64,000 nt of DNA, taken from assembly GCF_029909975.1 (NCBI RefSeq), contig NZ_CP094516.1, forward strand, positions 8,500,907 through 8,564,906, read 5' to 3'. Each line of letters begins with the position of its first letter. The stretch's first letter is position 1. The notes below the pieces were generated by a model, which ran no database searches, had not been told where the DNA came from, and saw only the letters and a program-made list of their open reading frames with translations. This DNA is from Bradyrhizobium sp. ISRA430. Its GTDB lineage: Bacteria; Pseudomonadota; Alphaproteobacteria; Rhizobiales; Xanthobacteraceae. Below are positions 1 to 8,841 of this stretch, one piece after another. A program made the position numbers and the translations under genes.

Positions 1-87
1 TGGATCAGCGCGGCGATCGCGGCCGCCGACCGCTTCAGCGTCGGCCACGGCCATGGGCCGATCCATCATTTCCACCGGTTCTATTGA
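1..87 (+). CDS. C-terminal end of an unknown protein (partial)
   Basis: The reading frame is open from the first base and stops with TGA at 85-87, giving 28 residues that end in a histidine-rich tail (HGHGPIHHFHRFY). Codon use fits the neighbouring genes. The fragment is too short to assign a family, so no function is proposed. It could also be a chance open frame, because nothing upstream is available. Confidence 0.35.
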   Translation, partial: WISAAIAAADRFSVGHGHGPIHHFHRFY

Positions 88-317
88 TCCCGGCTGCGAT
101 TGCGGCCGGGATACGCGCTGCGGTCCGCCTTCGTAAGCCAATAAACCTATGGGTTCCCGGGATTTTGCGGAGACCTGTGCGGCACCATGTCGCCTGATTG
201 TCGCATGCGGCTGGTATCCGGCTGACAGGGCGAGGCGAAGTTTGATTCGTATCTGAGGGTGCCTCACGGGTTCAATCGGTCATCCCCCTGTCACGGGACA
301 TTGTTACAGGCTGGCGC

Positions 318-1130
318 ATGGGAAGTTACGATGTGAGTGACGAAAGCCCGGAGCGGCGCTTTCGCACGTTGTTCATCTCCGACGTCCATCTCGGAGCCCG
401 CGGCTCGCAAGCCGACCTTCTGCTGGATTTCCTGCGCTACCATGATGCCGATACCATCTACCTCGTCGGCGACATCGTCGACGGCTGGGCGCTGAAGTCG
501 AGCTGGCACTGGCCGCAATCGCATAACGACCTCGTCCAGAAACTGCTGCGCAAGGCGCGCAAGGGTGCCAAGGTCATCTACATCCCAGGCAATCACGACG
601 AGTTCCTGCGGAAGTATTACGGCACGCATTTCGGCGGCATCGACGTCGTCGAAAACACCGTCCACACCGGCCCCGACGGCAAGCGCTATCTCGTCATTCA
701 CGGCGACATCTTCGACCTCGTGGTGCAGAACGCGCGCTGGCTCGCCCATCTCGGCGACAAGGCCTACGACTTCGCGATCCAGATGAATCGCTTCGTCAAC
801 TTCTTCCGCCGCATGCTTGGCGTGCCCTACTGGTCGCTGTCGCAATGGGCGAAGCAGAAGGTCAAGAAGGCCGTCAATTACATCGGCGCGTTCGAGCAGG
901 CGCTCGCGGCCGAAGCGCGACGGCACGAGGCCGACGGCGTGATCTGCGGTCACATCCACTATGCCGTGATCCGCGACGAGGCCGGCATCCGCTACATGAA
1001 CTGCGGTGACTGGGTCGAGAGCTGCACGGCGCTCGTCGAACATGACGACGGCCATTTCGAGATTATCACCTGGGCGGATCAGTTGCACAAGCCGGCGCAG
1101 GTCCCCCAAGTCGCCGCAAGAGCTGCCTGA
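318..1130 (+). CDS. UDP-2,3-diacylglucosamine diphosphatase-like metallophosphoesterase (LpxH family)
   Basis: This 270-residue calcineurin-like phosphoesterase carries the full dinuclear metal set in order: SDVHLG (D22, H24), GDIVDGW (D52), GNHDE (N92, H93), VIHGD (H128) and GHIH (H212, H214). This is the COG2908 (LpxH) pattern. LpxH removes UMP from UDP-2,3-diacylglucosamine in lipid A synthesis. Many alphaproteobacteria use LpxI for that step, so the substrate here is an inference. The stop codon shares one base with the start of the next glycosyltransferase (TGATG), so the two are translationally coupled. This points to a joint role in an envelope lipid or glycolipid pathway. Confidence 0.85.
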   Translation: MGSYDVSDESPERRFRTLFISDVHLGARGSQADLLLDFLRYHDADTIYLVGDIVDGWALKSSWHWPQSHNDLVQKLLRKARKGAKVIYIPGNHDEFLRKYYGTHFGGIDVVENTVHTGPDGKRYLVIHGDIFDLVVQNARWLAHLGDKAYDFAIQMNRFVNFFRRMLGVPYWSLSQWAKQKVKKAVNYIGAFEQALAAEARRHEADGVICGHIHYAVIRDEAGIRYMNCGDWVESCTALVEHDDGHFEIITWADQLHKPAQVPQVAARAA

Positions 1131-2173
1131 TGCGCATCCTGGTCGCGACCGACGCTTGGCACCCGCAAGTCAACGGTGTCGTTCGGACGCTGACCAAGCT
1201 GGCCGATGCGGCCAAAGCGCTCGGCGTCGAGTTCGCGTTCCTCACACCGCAATCGTTCCGCACCTTTGCCATGCCGAGCTATCGCGACGTGCGGCTCGCC
1301 GTGCCGCGCCCGGCCAGAATCGCGAGGCTGATCGAGGAGGCTCGGCCCGACAGCATCCATATCGCGACGGAAGGGCCGATCGGCCTGATGGTCCGCCGCT
1401 ATTGCCGCCAGCGCAAGCTGCCGTTCACGACCAGCTTCCACACCCGCTTTCCCGAATATGTGCGCGCCAGGGTGCCGGTTCCGGGCTCCCTGATCTGGCG
1501 GGCGCTGCGCCGCTTTCATGGCGCGAGCAGCGCCGTGATGGCGGCGACGCCGGCGCTGGCCCGTGAGCTCGGCGAGCGCGGCTTCGACAATGTCGTGCTG
1601 TGGCCGCGCGGCGTGGACACCGGGTTGTTCCACCCGCGCGCGATCGATCTCTGCCTGCCGGCGCCGGTGTTCCTCTCGGTCGGCCGCGTGGCGGTGGAGA
1701 AGAATCTCGAGGCCTTCCTCGCGCTCGACCTGCCTGGCACCAAGGTGATCGTCGGCGACGGCCCGGCGCGCGCGTCGCTCGAAGAGGCCTATCCGGAGGC
1801 GATTTTTCTGGGCGAGAAGCACGGCGAGGCGCTGGCGGAAATCTATGCTGCGGCCGACGTCTTCGTGTTTCCCAGCAAGACCGACACGTTCGGCCTGGTC
1901 CTTTTGGAAGCGCTGGCGAGCGGGCTGCCGGTCGCGGCCTTCCCGGTGAAAGGGCCTCACGACGTGATCGGCGATGCGCCGGTCGGCGCGCTGGATCACG
2001 ACCTGCGCGGCGCGTGCCTTTCGGCGCTCGACATTTCCCGGCAGGCCTGCGTCGAATTCGCCGCCAACCACACCTGGGAGGCCTCGGCGCGGTCCTTCGT
2101 CGACAACATCCGGGCGGTCGGCGCGGTGTTGCCGGGCAGGGGCGAGGCGGAGCCGGCGCGCTTCGTCGCCTGA
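1130..2173 (+). CDS. Glycosyltransferase family 4 (GT-B), envelope glycolipid type
   Basis: The 347-residue protein begins with the typical GT-B opening MRILVATDAWHPQVNGVV. It then has SVGRVAVEKN near residues 186-195, a nucleotide-phosphate-binding segment with the conserved lysine, and the E-x7-E type donor site in PSKTDTFGLVLLEALASG near 248-265. The family moves a sugar from a nucleotide sugar to a lipid or glycan acceptor on the cytoplasmic face of the membrane. Its start overlaps the stop of the LpxH-like gene, so both are made from one message. Donor and acceptor cannot be read from the sequence; a mannosyl- or glucosyl-lipid is plausible. Confidence 0.85.
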   Translation: MRILVATDAWHPQVNGVVRTLTKLADAAKALGVEFAFLTPQSFRTFAMPSYRDVRLAVPRPARIARLIEEARPDSIHIATEGPIGLMVRRYCRQRKLPFTTSFHTRFPEYVRARVPVPGSLIWRALRRFHGASSAVMAATPALARELGERGFDNVVLWPRGVDTGLFHPRAIDLCLPAPVFLSVGRVAVEKNLEAFLALDLPGTKVIVGDGPARASLEEAYPEAIFLGEKHGEALAEIYAAADVFVFPSKTDTFGLVLLEALASGLPVAAFPVKGPHDVIGDAPVGALDHDLRGACLSALDISRQACVEFAANHTWEASARSFVDNIRAVGAVLPGRGEAEPARFVA

Positions 2174-2237
2174 CGGCCGAAACTCCTCACGCCGGGGTGT
2201 CTTGCCCGCGCCTCGCCAGCCGCGATACAAATCCCCC

Positions 2238-3221
2238 ATGACGGAACAGCCCCTCCCGGTCGGCCCCGCCGACATCGACGCCGCAGCGCGCGTGATCGCG
2301 CCCTTCGCCATCCGCACCCCGCTGTTGTCCTTTCCCGTGCTCAATGAGCGCGTCGGCGCAAAGGTCTTTCTGAAGCCGGAGATGCTCCAGCGCACCGGCT
2401 CCTTCAAGTTCCGCGGCGCCTTCAACAAGGTTTTTTCGATCCCGCAGGACAAACGCTCCGGCGGCGTCGTCGCTTTCTCGTCCGGCAACCACGCCCAGGG
2501 CGTGGCGGCCGCCGCAAAGATCCTCGATATGCAGGCGACCATCGTGATGCCGTCGGATGCGCCGCTGTCCAAGCGTGAGCGCACCAAGTCTTATGGCGCC
2601 GAGGTGGTGCTGTACGATCGCGACCGCGACGATCGCGAGGCGATCTCGCGCGGCATCGCCGAGAAGCGCGGCGCGACGCTGGTCAAGCCCTATGACGATC
2701 CCTTTGTGATCGCGGGACAGGGCACCGCCGGCCGCGAGATCGCCGAGGACATGGCGAGCCTCGGCATCGCGCCCGACATCGTTGTCGCGCCGGCCTCCGG
2801 CGGCGGCCTGATCGCGGGCGTCGCGACCGCGGTGAAGGCGCGTTACCCGCAGGCCCAGGTCGTCGTGGCCGAGCCCGAGGCGTTCGACGATCACACCCGA
2901 TCGCTCGCCGTCGGCCATCGCGAGCCGCATCCGCCTGCGGCCCGCACCATCTGCGACGCGTTGATGGCCTTGATGCCGGGTGAGATGACGTTTGCGATCA
3001 ACAGCAAGCTGCTGGCGCGCGGCGTCACTGCGTCGGATGCCGAAGTCGGCGCGGCCGTGGCCTTCGCCTATCGCGAGCTGAAACTCGTGGTCGAGCCGGG
3101 CGGCGCCGTCGGCCTCGCCGCACTGCTCGCCGGGCGCCTCGATGTCGCCGGCAAGAACGTCGTGATCGTGCTCTCGGGCGGCAATGTCGACGCCGACCTG
3201 TTCGCCGAGCTGGTTGCCTGA
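2238..3221 (+). CDS. Threonine/serine dehydratase (PLP, fold type II)
   Basis: The 327-residue protein has the fold-type II PLP signature TGSFKFRGA with the Schiff-base lysine at K57. It is followed by SSGNHAQG, a glycine-rich phosphate-binding loop (PASGGGLIAG, about residue 186) and SGGN near the end. It lacks a C-terminal ACT regulatory domain, so it is the short catabolic form that deaminates threonine or serine, or a serine racemase-like enzyme. The ATG at 2238 was chosen because it matches the family N-terminus and lies in the gap after the glycosyltransferase. The longer upstream frame runs back into that gene and is not used. A strong terminator follows. Confidence 0.88.
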   Translation: MTEQPLPVGPADIDAAARVIAPFAIRTPLLSFPVLNERVGAKVFLKPEMLQRTGSFKFRGAFNKVFSIPQDKRSGGVVAFSSGNHAQGVAAAAKILDMQATIVMPSDAPLSKRERTKSYGAEVVLYDRDRDDREAISRGIAEKRGATLVKPYDDPFVIAGQGTAGREIAEDMASLGIAPDIVVAPASGGGLIAGVATAVKARYPQAQVVVAEPEAFDDHTRSLAVGHREPHPPAARTICDALMALMPGEMTFAINSKLLARGVTASDAEVGAAVAFAYRELKLVVEPGGAVGLAALLAGRLDVAGKNVVIVLSGGNVDADLFAELVA

Positions 3222-3236
3222 TCTTTCGATATGAAG

Positions 3237-3264
3237 AGGGGCAGAGCGTTGTCGCTCTGCCCCT
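3237..3264 (+). terminator. Rho-independent-like hairpin after the threonine dehydratase
   Basis: A perfect 12-bp stem AGGGGCAGAGCG / CGCTCTGCCCCT closes on a TTGT loop just 15 bases after the stop codon. The T-run is weak. It separates this gene from the convergent Na/Pi transporter and could serve both strands. Confidence 0.75.
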
Positions 3265-3304
3265 TGTCGTGTGCCGGATGCTTCCTGACCCCCGCGGACG
3301 TGAT

Positions 3305-4981
3305 TTAGCCCCGACCGACAAGATGAACCGCAGAGCGCCAGGCGTGCTGCGACAGGGCTTCGAGGGTTCGAACCGTTTCGACGCGAAGCAGGGCAACGTC
3401 GGCGGTGAGGGTGCCATCGGACACCGCGCCGAGCGTCGCGCTGCGATGCCTGCGCAGCACCTCGTCGAGTTCCGTCGTACAACGCTCGAGCTCGGCGATG
3501 GCCTCGTCAGGCGGGTTCGCGCGCGGGCCGGCCATGGCGTCGGCATGTGACGCTGGCGGCGATCCAGCGACGCGAGGCGGCGCCGCGACACCGCGCGCAA
3601 TCGCGACAGCGCTTCGCATCACTTCTGCGCATACCTCTGCAGCGCGGATGTCCTCCGGTCCGTTTGCAATCGCACCGAAATTGGTTTCTCCATTCGCCAG
3701 GTCCGTCAGTCGGGACGCGCGGTCGAGTGCGTGGAGCGTGCTGGTGAGAGACCGTTGTTCGTCGTCGATGTCAGGGGGGCCGGTGACGTCCGACAGGAAG
3801 ACTTGTGCCTGACGCAGCGCGTCGGCCGCCTCTTGGACGGATACGGCGGTCTTTCCCAGGCGTATGGGGCCAGCGCGGCCGGCCAGTCGCGCCTCGACCG
3901 AACCGCACACCGTCACGAGCACGCGCGCGATGGTTTGTCGCACCGCCTGCACCGCCACGATCGGGGTCGCGAGCGCGGACGGGTCGAGACATCGTGTCAG
4001 CGGCGAGCCGCGCTCGGGCAGGATCCACTCGACGAGGCCTGTGAACCAGTTGATCAGCGGCAGCAGCACCGCCACGCCGACGACATTGAACGCAGTGTGG
4101 TATCCGGCGAGCAGCATGACGCCGTCGGTCGTGTCAGAGGCGCGCAGAAGCAGAGGCGTGACGACGGGAAAAGCAACCAGCGCGATGAGCGCGGCGATCA
4201 GCTTGAAAAGCACATAGGCAATGGCGAGCCGCTTGGCCGTGGTGCTCGCGCCGATCGCGGCGAGCGCAGAGCTCGTCGCCGTGCCGATATTTTGGCCGAT
4301 GATCAACGCGCAGGATTGGTCCAGTCCGACCGCGCCGGCGTAATAGCCGGACAAGGTCACCGCGATCGCGGCTGTCGACGATTGCATCAGCGCGGTCATG
4401 ACCAGTCCGGTCACGACCAGCGCCAGCACGCCGAACAAGCCTAACCACCATGGGGTCCCGGGGCCACCGAGAACGGCAGGCAGGTCCGCCGGGTGCAATC
4501 GTTCCGCGAGCCCACCCATGCCCTGCTGCAGGGTCGTCAGGCCGAACAGCACGAGTCCGAAGCCTGCGAGCGCGGCGCCCACCCCGGAGATCCGTCCCTT
4601 GCCCAGAAGTTTGGTCAGCGCACCGACGAAAATCATCGGCAGCGCCGCGGCCGTGAGCGAGACGCGGACGCCAATTAGCGCCACCAGCCAGCCCGTGCCC
4701 GTGGTGCCGATGTTCGCGCCGAAGACGAGGCCCAAGCCTTGCTGGAACGTCAGCAGGCCGGCGCTGACCAGACCGATCGTCGTCATGGTCGTTGCGCTCG
4801 AAGACTGCACCAGCAGCGTGACGACGGCGCCCCAAAGCGAGCCAAGCAGCGGCGTTGACGCCGCTTTGCTGAGCACCGCGCGCAGGGCGGAGCCGGCCAG
4901 CGCTTTCAGGCCCTCCGTCATCACGGTCATGCCAAGCAGGAAAAGACCTACGCCGCCGAGTGTCGCGACTGCCGTAGACAT
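3305..4981 (-). CDS. Na/Pi cotransporter family protein with C-terminal PhoU-like region
   Basis: The 558-residue membrane protein shows the two inverted repeat halves of the Na/Pi (PF02690) family. The first has LLVQSSSATTMTT followed by FGANIGTTGTG, and the second has ALMQSSTAAIAVTLSG followed by IGQNIGTATSS. About ten hydrophobic segments fill residues 1-340, and a soluble helical region rich in charged residues (about 350-558) resembles PhoU. The family moves phosphate with sodium across the inner membrane. The start at 4981 (MSTAVATLGG) is preferred over an upstream in-frame start because AGGAG lies at the right spacing (4987-4991). Transport of another anion is possible. Confidence 0.85.
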   Translation of the reverse strand: MSTAVATLGGVGLFLLGMTVMTEGLKALAGSALRAVLSKAASTPLLGSLWGAVVTLLVQSSSATTMTTIGLVSAGLLTFQQGLGLVFGANIGTTGTGWLVALIGVRVSLTAAALPMIFVGALTKLLGKGRISGVGAALAGFGLVLFGLTTLQQGMGGLAERLHPADLPAVLGGPGTPWWLGLFGVLALVVTGLVMTALMQSSTAAIAVTLSGYYAGAVGLDQSCALIIGQNIGTATSSALAAIGASTTAKRLAIAYVLFKLIAALIALVAFPVVTPLLLRASDTTDGVMLLAGYHTAFNVVGVAVLLPLINWFTGLVEWILPERGSPLTRCLDPSALATPIVAVQAVRQTIARVLVTVCGSVEARLAGRAGPIRLGKTAVSVQEAADALRQAQVFLSDVTGPPDIDDEQRSLTSTLHALDRASRLTDLANGETNFGAIANGPEDIRAAEVCAEVMRSAVAIARGVAAPPRVAGSPPASHADAMAGPRANPPDEAIAELERCTTELDEVLRRHRSATLGAVSDGTLTADVALLRVETVRTLEALSQHAWRSAVHLVGRG

Positions 4982-6093
4982 GCGCACTCCTGAGCTGGCT
5001 GACGACCGGGGGAGCGCCCACACTGTAGCGCAGTTGCAGCGCAAGCACAGCCGCCAAACTGGCGCGCATAAGGTCGCAACGCGATCTCATCGTTTCTGTC
5101 TTCCCATACCTCCCACAACGTAGTTTGACCCACCTGCGCGGGCCTGAAAAACGTCACCTATGTCGAGCGACCGAACGCAAGCTTCCCGTTTGCCCCCACG
5201 GGCAAAACATCTGCGCCGCTTCCGAGGCCTGTCAAGTCGGTCCGACGCAAATATTCCGTGTTACCGAAATTCGGATTTGTCGTATGTCTCGCCCATCCCG
5301 GTCCACCGAGAGGGGCGATCGTACGTCGTCGCGATTTCGCGGACCGGGTTGCGGTGGACGCGGCAGCGTCGGCACGAGGGGCGCGGGCAGGGCGGATAGT
5401 CCCTGTGAAGCCCGAGGGCAGCGTGCAGACGAGCGGCGCTGTAAGGTTCGTCTCGCCAACATTTTGATGGCTAATGTGCATGACGCCATCGAACCCCGTG
5501 GCGATCAGCGAACGCGCGTACGGCAAATCCGTGTGGTCCTTTCTGCAAGCAGCTTTTCGAGGGCTGTGGAAATCGGCCTAAGCCCCTGAAGGTACTTCTC
5601 AGTCGTGGCTGGAAAACGGAGAGCCCGCCCGAAACCTGCCGGGCCCTATTAGGCCCTATGTCACAGATGCGCGGGCGCGGCCCGATCTGGTGACGTTTCG
5701 CCGCTCTCTGCGACGTCGCTGTAACGGCCTCTCCGCGACCTTGCCGCGCTGCCGTCCGGGTGTGCTGGTAGCCCTGCCGCTCCCGGCGCCCGTACGGCCG
5801 TCCTGCGGCCCCGCGCCGGTCGCCTCTTCTCGCCCGCGATAGTGACGCCTGCGACGTTGGCGCGGGACCGCGCTGCCCTGCCGCTATGTCCGCTTAGCGA
5901 AGGCTGACATAATGAAGGTCAGGTCGAATGTCGCAGAAGGGCCCACTTGCAGACGTGCGGTCGTCGGACACACCGGCCTTCCCGGCGGTAGCCACGCCAC
6001 GTCGATCAATTCGATCACCCGGAAACTCTTGCCGCTCTCCGACGACGTCGACTTCATCCGCGGCCACGCGCCGGTTCGAGGTCGCAGTTTCGT
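4982..6093. other. Gene-poor interval of about 1.1 kb
   Basis: No reading frame here has a credible start, ribosome binding site and family resemblance together. The open frames are Arg/Pro/Ser-rich shadows. The only recognisable pieces are the ribosome binding site of the Na/Pi gene at its left edge and, near 5885-5912, a segment (ATGTCCGCTT ... GCTGACAT) like short degenerate sequences often seen between genes in Bradyrhizobium. It may be the scar of an eroded gene. Confidence 0.4.
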
Positions 6094-7185
6094 TCAGCCC
6101 TTCGGGCGCGTGCGGATCATGAAGGTTTCATATGAGTACTCCGCGACCTGCCACCAGAGATTTTCGTCGTTTCGAAAGTCCATTTGTGAATCGTAGATCT
6201 TCTTGAAATCAGGGTTGGACGCGGAGGTTTCCGCATTGACCTCGTTGGAAGCCTTTAAGCACGCTTCCATCACCGCCTGGCTGAACGGACGCAGCAGTGT
6301 CCCGTTGGCGACGAGGCGCTTGAGGGCTGGCGGATTGCGTGCATCGTAGCGCGCCTGAACGTCCATATTGGCATAGCCGCAGGCGACAGCGAGGAGCGCC
6401 TTGTAAGCCTTCGGCAGAGCGTTCCACTTGTCCAAATTGATGAAGAAATGCAGGGCCGTGCCACCTTCCCACCAACCGGGATAATAGTAATACTTGGCGA
6501 CCTTGTAGAAGCCGAGCTTCTCATCGTCGTAGGGGCCGACCCATTCGGTCGCGTCGATCGTGCCTTTCTCCAAGGCCGGATAGATGTCGCCACCCGCGAT
6601 CTGCTGCGGGACCGTACCGAGCTTGGACAGCGTCTTGCCTGCCCAACCGCCGATCCGCATTTTAAGTCCGTTGAGATCTTCGACGCTGTTGATCTCCTTG
6701 CGAAACCAACCGCCCATCTGAGTCCCGGTATTGCCGCCCGCAATGCCGTATATACCGTACTTCTTGCCGAACTCGTTCAGCATGTCCTGACCGCCGTGAT
6801 CCTGAAACCATGCATTCTGCTGGCGCGAGTTCAGACCGAACGGAACGGAGCAATAAAGTGCGAAGGTCGGATCCTTGCCGATGAAGTAATAGGCGGCTGT
6901 GTGACACATCTCGACAGTTGCATTGCTCACTGCATCGACCGCCTGCAATGCAGGAACGATCTCGCCGCCTGCGAAGGGCTGAATCTGAAATTTGTTGTCG
7001 CTGGCTTCCGCAACATATTTCGAGATCGTCTCTGATGCGCTGAATGGCACATCCAGCGACTTCGGCCAACTTGTGGTGCAGCGCCACTTCATTTCAGGCA
7101 TCGACTGCGCGATGGCTGGCGCAGCAACAGCGGCCGACGCGGCGAGGCCAGCGCCTGCCGTTTTGAGAAAATGACGACGTTTCAT
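6094..7185 (-). CDS. TRAP transporter substrate-binding protein, 2-oxo acid (TakP-like) type
   Basis: The 363-residue protein starts with a Tat-type signal (RRHFLKTAGAG, then a small hydrophobic stretch ending AIAQ) and continues as a DctP-family periplasmic binding protein. Motifs such as TGTQMGGWFRKEI, GLKMRIGG and EWVGPYDDEKLGFYKVAKYYYYPGWWEGG match the TakP branch, whose members bind monocarboxylic 2-oxo acids. It would capture ligand in the periplasm and hand it to a DctQ/DctM membrane pair. No such pair is in the window, so it is an orphan here. The start at 7185 gives the complete signal and has GGAGGGG upstream; an upstream in-frame start would add 18 residues before the signal. Confidence 0.88.
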   Translation of the reverse strand: MKRRHFLKTAGAGLAASAAVAAPAIAQSMPEMKWRCTTSWPKSLDVPFSASETISKYVAEASDNKFQIQPFAGGEIVPALQAVDAVSNATVEMCHTAAYYFIGKDPTFALYCSVPFGLNSRQQNAWFQDHGGQDMLNEFGKKYGIYGIAGGNTGTQMGGWFRKEINSVEDLNGLKMRIGGWAGKTLSKLGTVPQQIAGGDIYPALEKGTIDATEWVGPYDDEKLGFYKVAKYYYYPGWWEGGTALHFFINLDKWNALPKAYKALLAVACGYANMDVQARYDARNPPALKRLVANGTLLRPFSQAVMEACLKASNEVNAETSASNPDFKKIYDSQMDFRNDENLWWQVAEYSYETFMIRTRPKG

Positions 7186-7663
7186 GGCGTTTCCCCTCCG
7201 GATTCTTGCGCACTGAACAAAGCGCCCGCCCGCGGCCATTTCGGCAGCGGTGCTCCTCCGGGGATCAAGTCTTCATGCTAGCGGGCATTCCTTGGATGAA
7301 CCCGGAAAGCCACCAATTATAACAGGCATTGGGATGCGCAGGAGATGTGAAAGCCACCATCGGCGAGTCAAAAAGATCTCGATCAGTCCGCTCCCGGCGT
7401 GGCGCCGCCTGTCGCCGCCGCGCTCGATGGTGATGACGCGATGCGGCGCCAGCGATGGACCGTGGAGGGATGGCTGCTCCCTCCGCACGGTCGTCCGGGT
7501 CCTCTGGGGCGCGTGGAAACCGCGGGGTGCGCGACCGCGACCTTTGAAGATATTTGCCATCCATCAATCGCGCTTAAATTTTTGTGCGGATCGGTACACA
7601 AAGGCGTGCGCGATGTGACGCAATGAGGTCGTCCGGCATCGTCGAAGTCCGCTTCCCGTGGCC
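7186..7663. other. Intergenic stretch without a convincing gene
   Basis: Between the TRAP protein and the next small gene there are only overlapping arginine-rich frames on both strands, with no ribosome binding sites or recognisable families. The promoter of the TRAP gene must lie at its left end. Nothing else is supported. Confidence 0.4.
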
Positions 7664-7870
7664 TCACTTGCCAAACACCGGCTGGCCTGGTGCGCGGTCC
7701 AGTGGCGCGTGTGGCTTAGCGAGGCCTGTCGTACCGGGCGGGGTCTCGTTGCTAGCGGTCCTAGTGTCGACCCGCTCAAACGTCGTGACGAGTGCCGCGA
7801 TTGTTGCGATTGTCACAGCAAGCGCGAAAAGTACGATAGCGGTACGGTGGCTGTTCTGCTCGTTACTCAT
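7664..7870 (-). CDS. Small single-pass membrane protein, unknown
   Basis: A 68-residue frame begins MSNEQNSHRTAIVLFALAV. It has one clear hydrophobic segment (about residues 9-28) followed by a Thr/Pro-rich tail outside or inside the membrane. The composition looks protein-like, unlike the arginine-rich frames around it. No family is recognised. The ATG at 7870 is taken; an in-frame TTG at 7882 is a possible earlier start. The ribosome binding site is weak, so this stays tentative. Confidence 0.4.
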   Translation of the reverse strand: MSNEQNSHRTAIVLFALAVTIATIAALVTTFERVDTRTASNETPPGTTGLAKPHAPLDRAPGQPVFGK

Positions 7871-7910
7871 GAGGGCACTCAACAGGTGATATCGGGCTAA
7901 CGAGCACGAA

Positions 7911-7936
7911 AGAGGCCGCCAACTGAGGCGGCCTCT
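7911..7936 (-). terminator. Hairpin terminator after the small secreted protein
   Basis: A perfect 10-bp stem AGAGGCCGCC / GGCGGCCTCT encloses a six-base loop and is followed on the minus strand by TTTCGTGC. It lies seven bases after the stop of the secreted small protein gene and separates it from the next small gene. Confidence 0.75.
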
Positions 7937-7942
7937 GGCTTG

Positions 7943-8152
7943 TTACGAGCAAGCTGCCCCAGACATCTTTTGACGCGATGTGCAGGTAGTCATCATCGGC
8001 CTTTTCTTCGCGGCCATACCTTTGCCGGATTGCTGCATCGTGGCAGGGGTCTTTGTCGCCCCGCTAGAAGGTTGCGCCGATTGCGCCATTACCTCTGACG
8101 AAAGTGAGATACCCAGAGCAGCAATAGCAATGACGGCAAGTAAGTTCCTCAT
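7943..8152 (-). CDS. Small exported protein, unknown
   Basis: The 69-residue product starts MRNLLAVIAIAALGISLSS and has a clean Sec signal peptide with a cleavage site around VMA-QSA near residues 22-25. The mature part is about 45 residues, rich in Thr, Ser, Lys and Met, with two cysteines near the end (TTCTSRQKMSGAACS). GGGGAG lies at good spacing before the ATG at 8152, and a terminator follows directly, so it is a self-contained small gene. The family is not recognised. Two cysteines in a small secreted protein suggest a disulfide or metal site, but this is inference. Confidence 0.6.
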   Translation of the reverse strand: MRNLLAVIAIAALGISLSSEVMAQSAQPSSGATKTPATMQQSGKGMAAKKRPMMTTCTSRQKMSGAACS

Positions 8153-8302
8153 TGTATACTCCCCACGTTTGCGATGAGCGCATACAACCACAGGTCATGT
8201 CAGCCCGCACTATGGCGGGGGTGGTAATCCAAAAGTAGCAACACCACGACCGCCTATGACGCGGGCGTCCGGGTTGAAATCAGCTCAGAGCGGACCGGAC
8301 GT

Positions 8303-8402
8303 TCACGGCCTGCCCCGCTGCTTGATGGCCCAGAGGCGATGGGCTTCCTCGATGTACGGATCGGGGGCGGTCGGCTCCGGTATCAACTTCGCGCCTTCCT
8401 CA
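8303..8402 (-). pseudogene. Open C-terminal fragment of an unknown protein
   Basis: On the minus strand a short frame ends at the stop at 8303-8305 and encodes a plausible protein tail containing IPEPTAPDPYIEEAHRLWAI. It has no start of its own: a stop lies upstream in frame, and the adjoining integrase fragment is in another frame. It is probably the 3' remnant of a disrupted gene. It is not identified. Confidence 0.3.
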
Positions 8403-8404
8403 CG

Positions 8405-8660
8405 CGCCGCTTCTTGACCCGCTTCAGCGGCACATCAAACCGCGGGTTCTCGCCGTCGAGGTCAAACAATTCGTCGCGGTGCGCGCCGAGCAACTCGCTC
8501 GACCGCAGCATGGTCACTAGCTCGAACTTCAGCGCCAGCCGCGTTCTGCGATCCCATGACCGCATCAAATTCTCATCGTCGAGGCCTGCCAGAATATCTT
8601 GATCTCGTCCTCGGAAAGGACGCGGGTGCGGGCATCGAGCTTCGGCAGATTGATGTGTTC
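8405..8660 (-). pseudogene. Phage/P4-type tyrosine integrase, middle segment, frameshifted
   Basis: Two minus-strand frames join to give an integrase catalytic-domain stretch. The first piece reads LPKLDARTRVLSEDEIKIFW. After a one-base shift near 8575 the second continues with DDENLMRSWDRRTRLALKF, then LVTMLRSSELLGAHRDEL, which includes the conserved R of the first active-site box. It stops at about 8405, before the H-x-x-R and tyrosine motifs. Start, N-terminus and catalytic tyrosine are all missing, so it cannot be functional. It marks an old integration event. Confidence 0.6.
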
Positions 8661-8841
8661 TCCCACGCCTCCAGCCGGGGCCGCATCTCGCCGTCCGGCT
8701 TGCGGACGGGCGTCTTCATCCAGTTGATCCGCTCCTCGATGATCGATTTCCCTCTGGCCTCTCTCACTCCCCTGAATTGACGGTGCCGTCCGCCCTGCCG
8801 CCGCCCCCTCAGCCAAGCGGGGCCGCAAGTGCAGCGTCATC

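Noticed and set aside
1079..2587. Long minus-strand frame opposite the glycosyltransferase and dehydratase genes
   Set aside because: Arg-rich, no family motifs, no ribosome binding site, and fully opposite genes with clear domains.
5158..5526. Minus-strand frame of 122 residues in the gene-poor gap
   Set aside because: No ribosome binding site, no recognisable motif, and overlapped by several equally long frames on both strands.
8573..8767. Minus-strand frame of 64 residues beside the integrase remnant
   Set aside because: It overlaps the integrase fragment in another frame and has no start signal. At best it is part of the same decayed gene.
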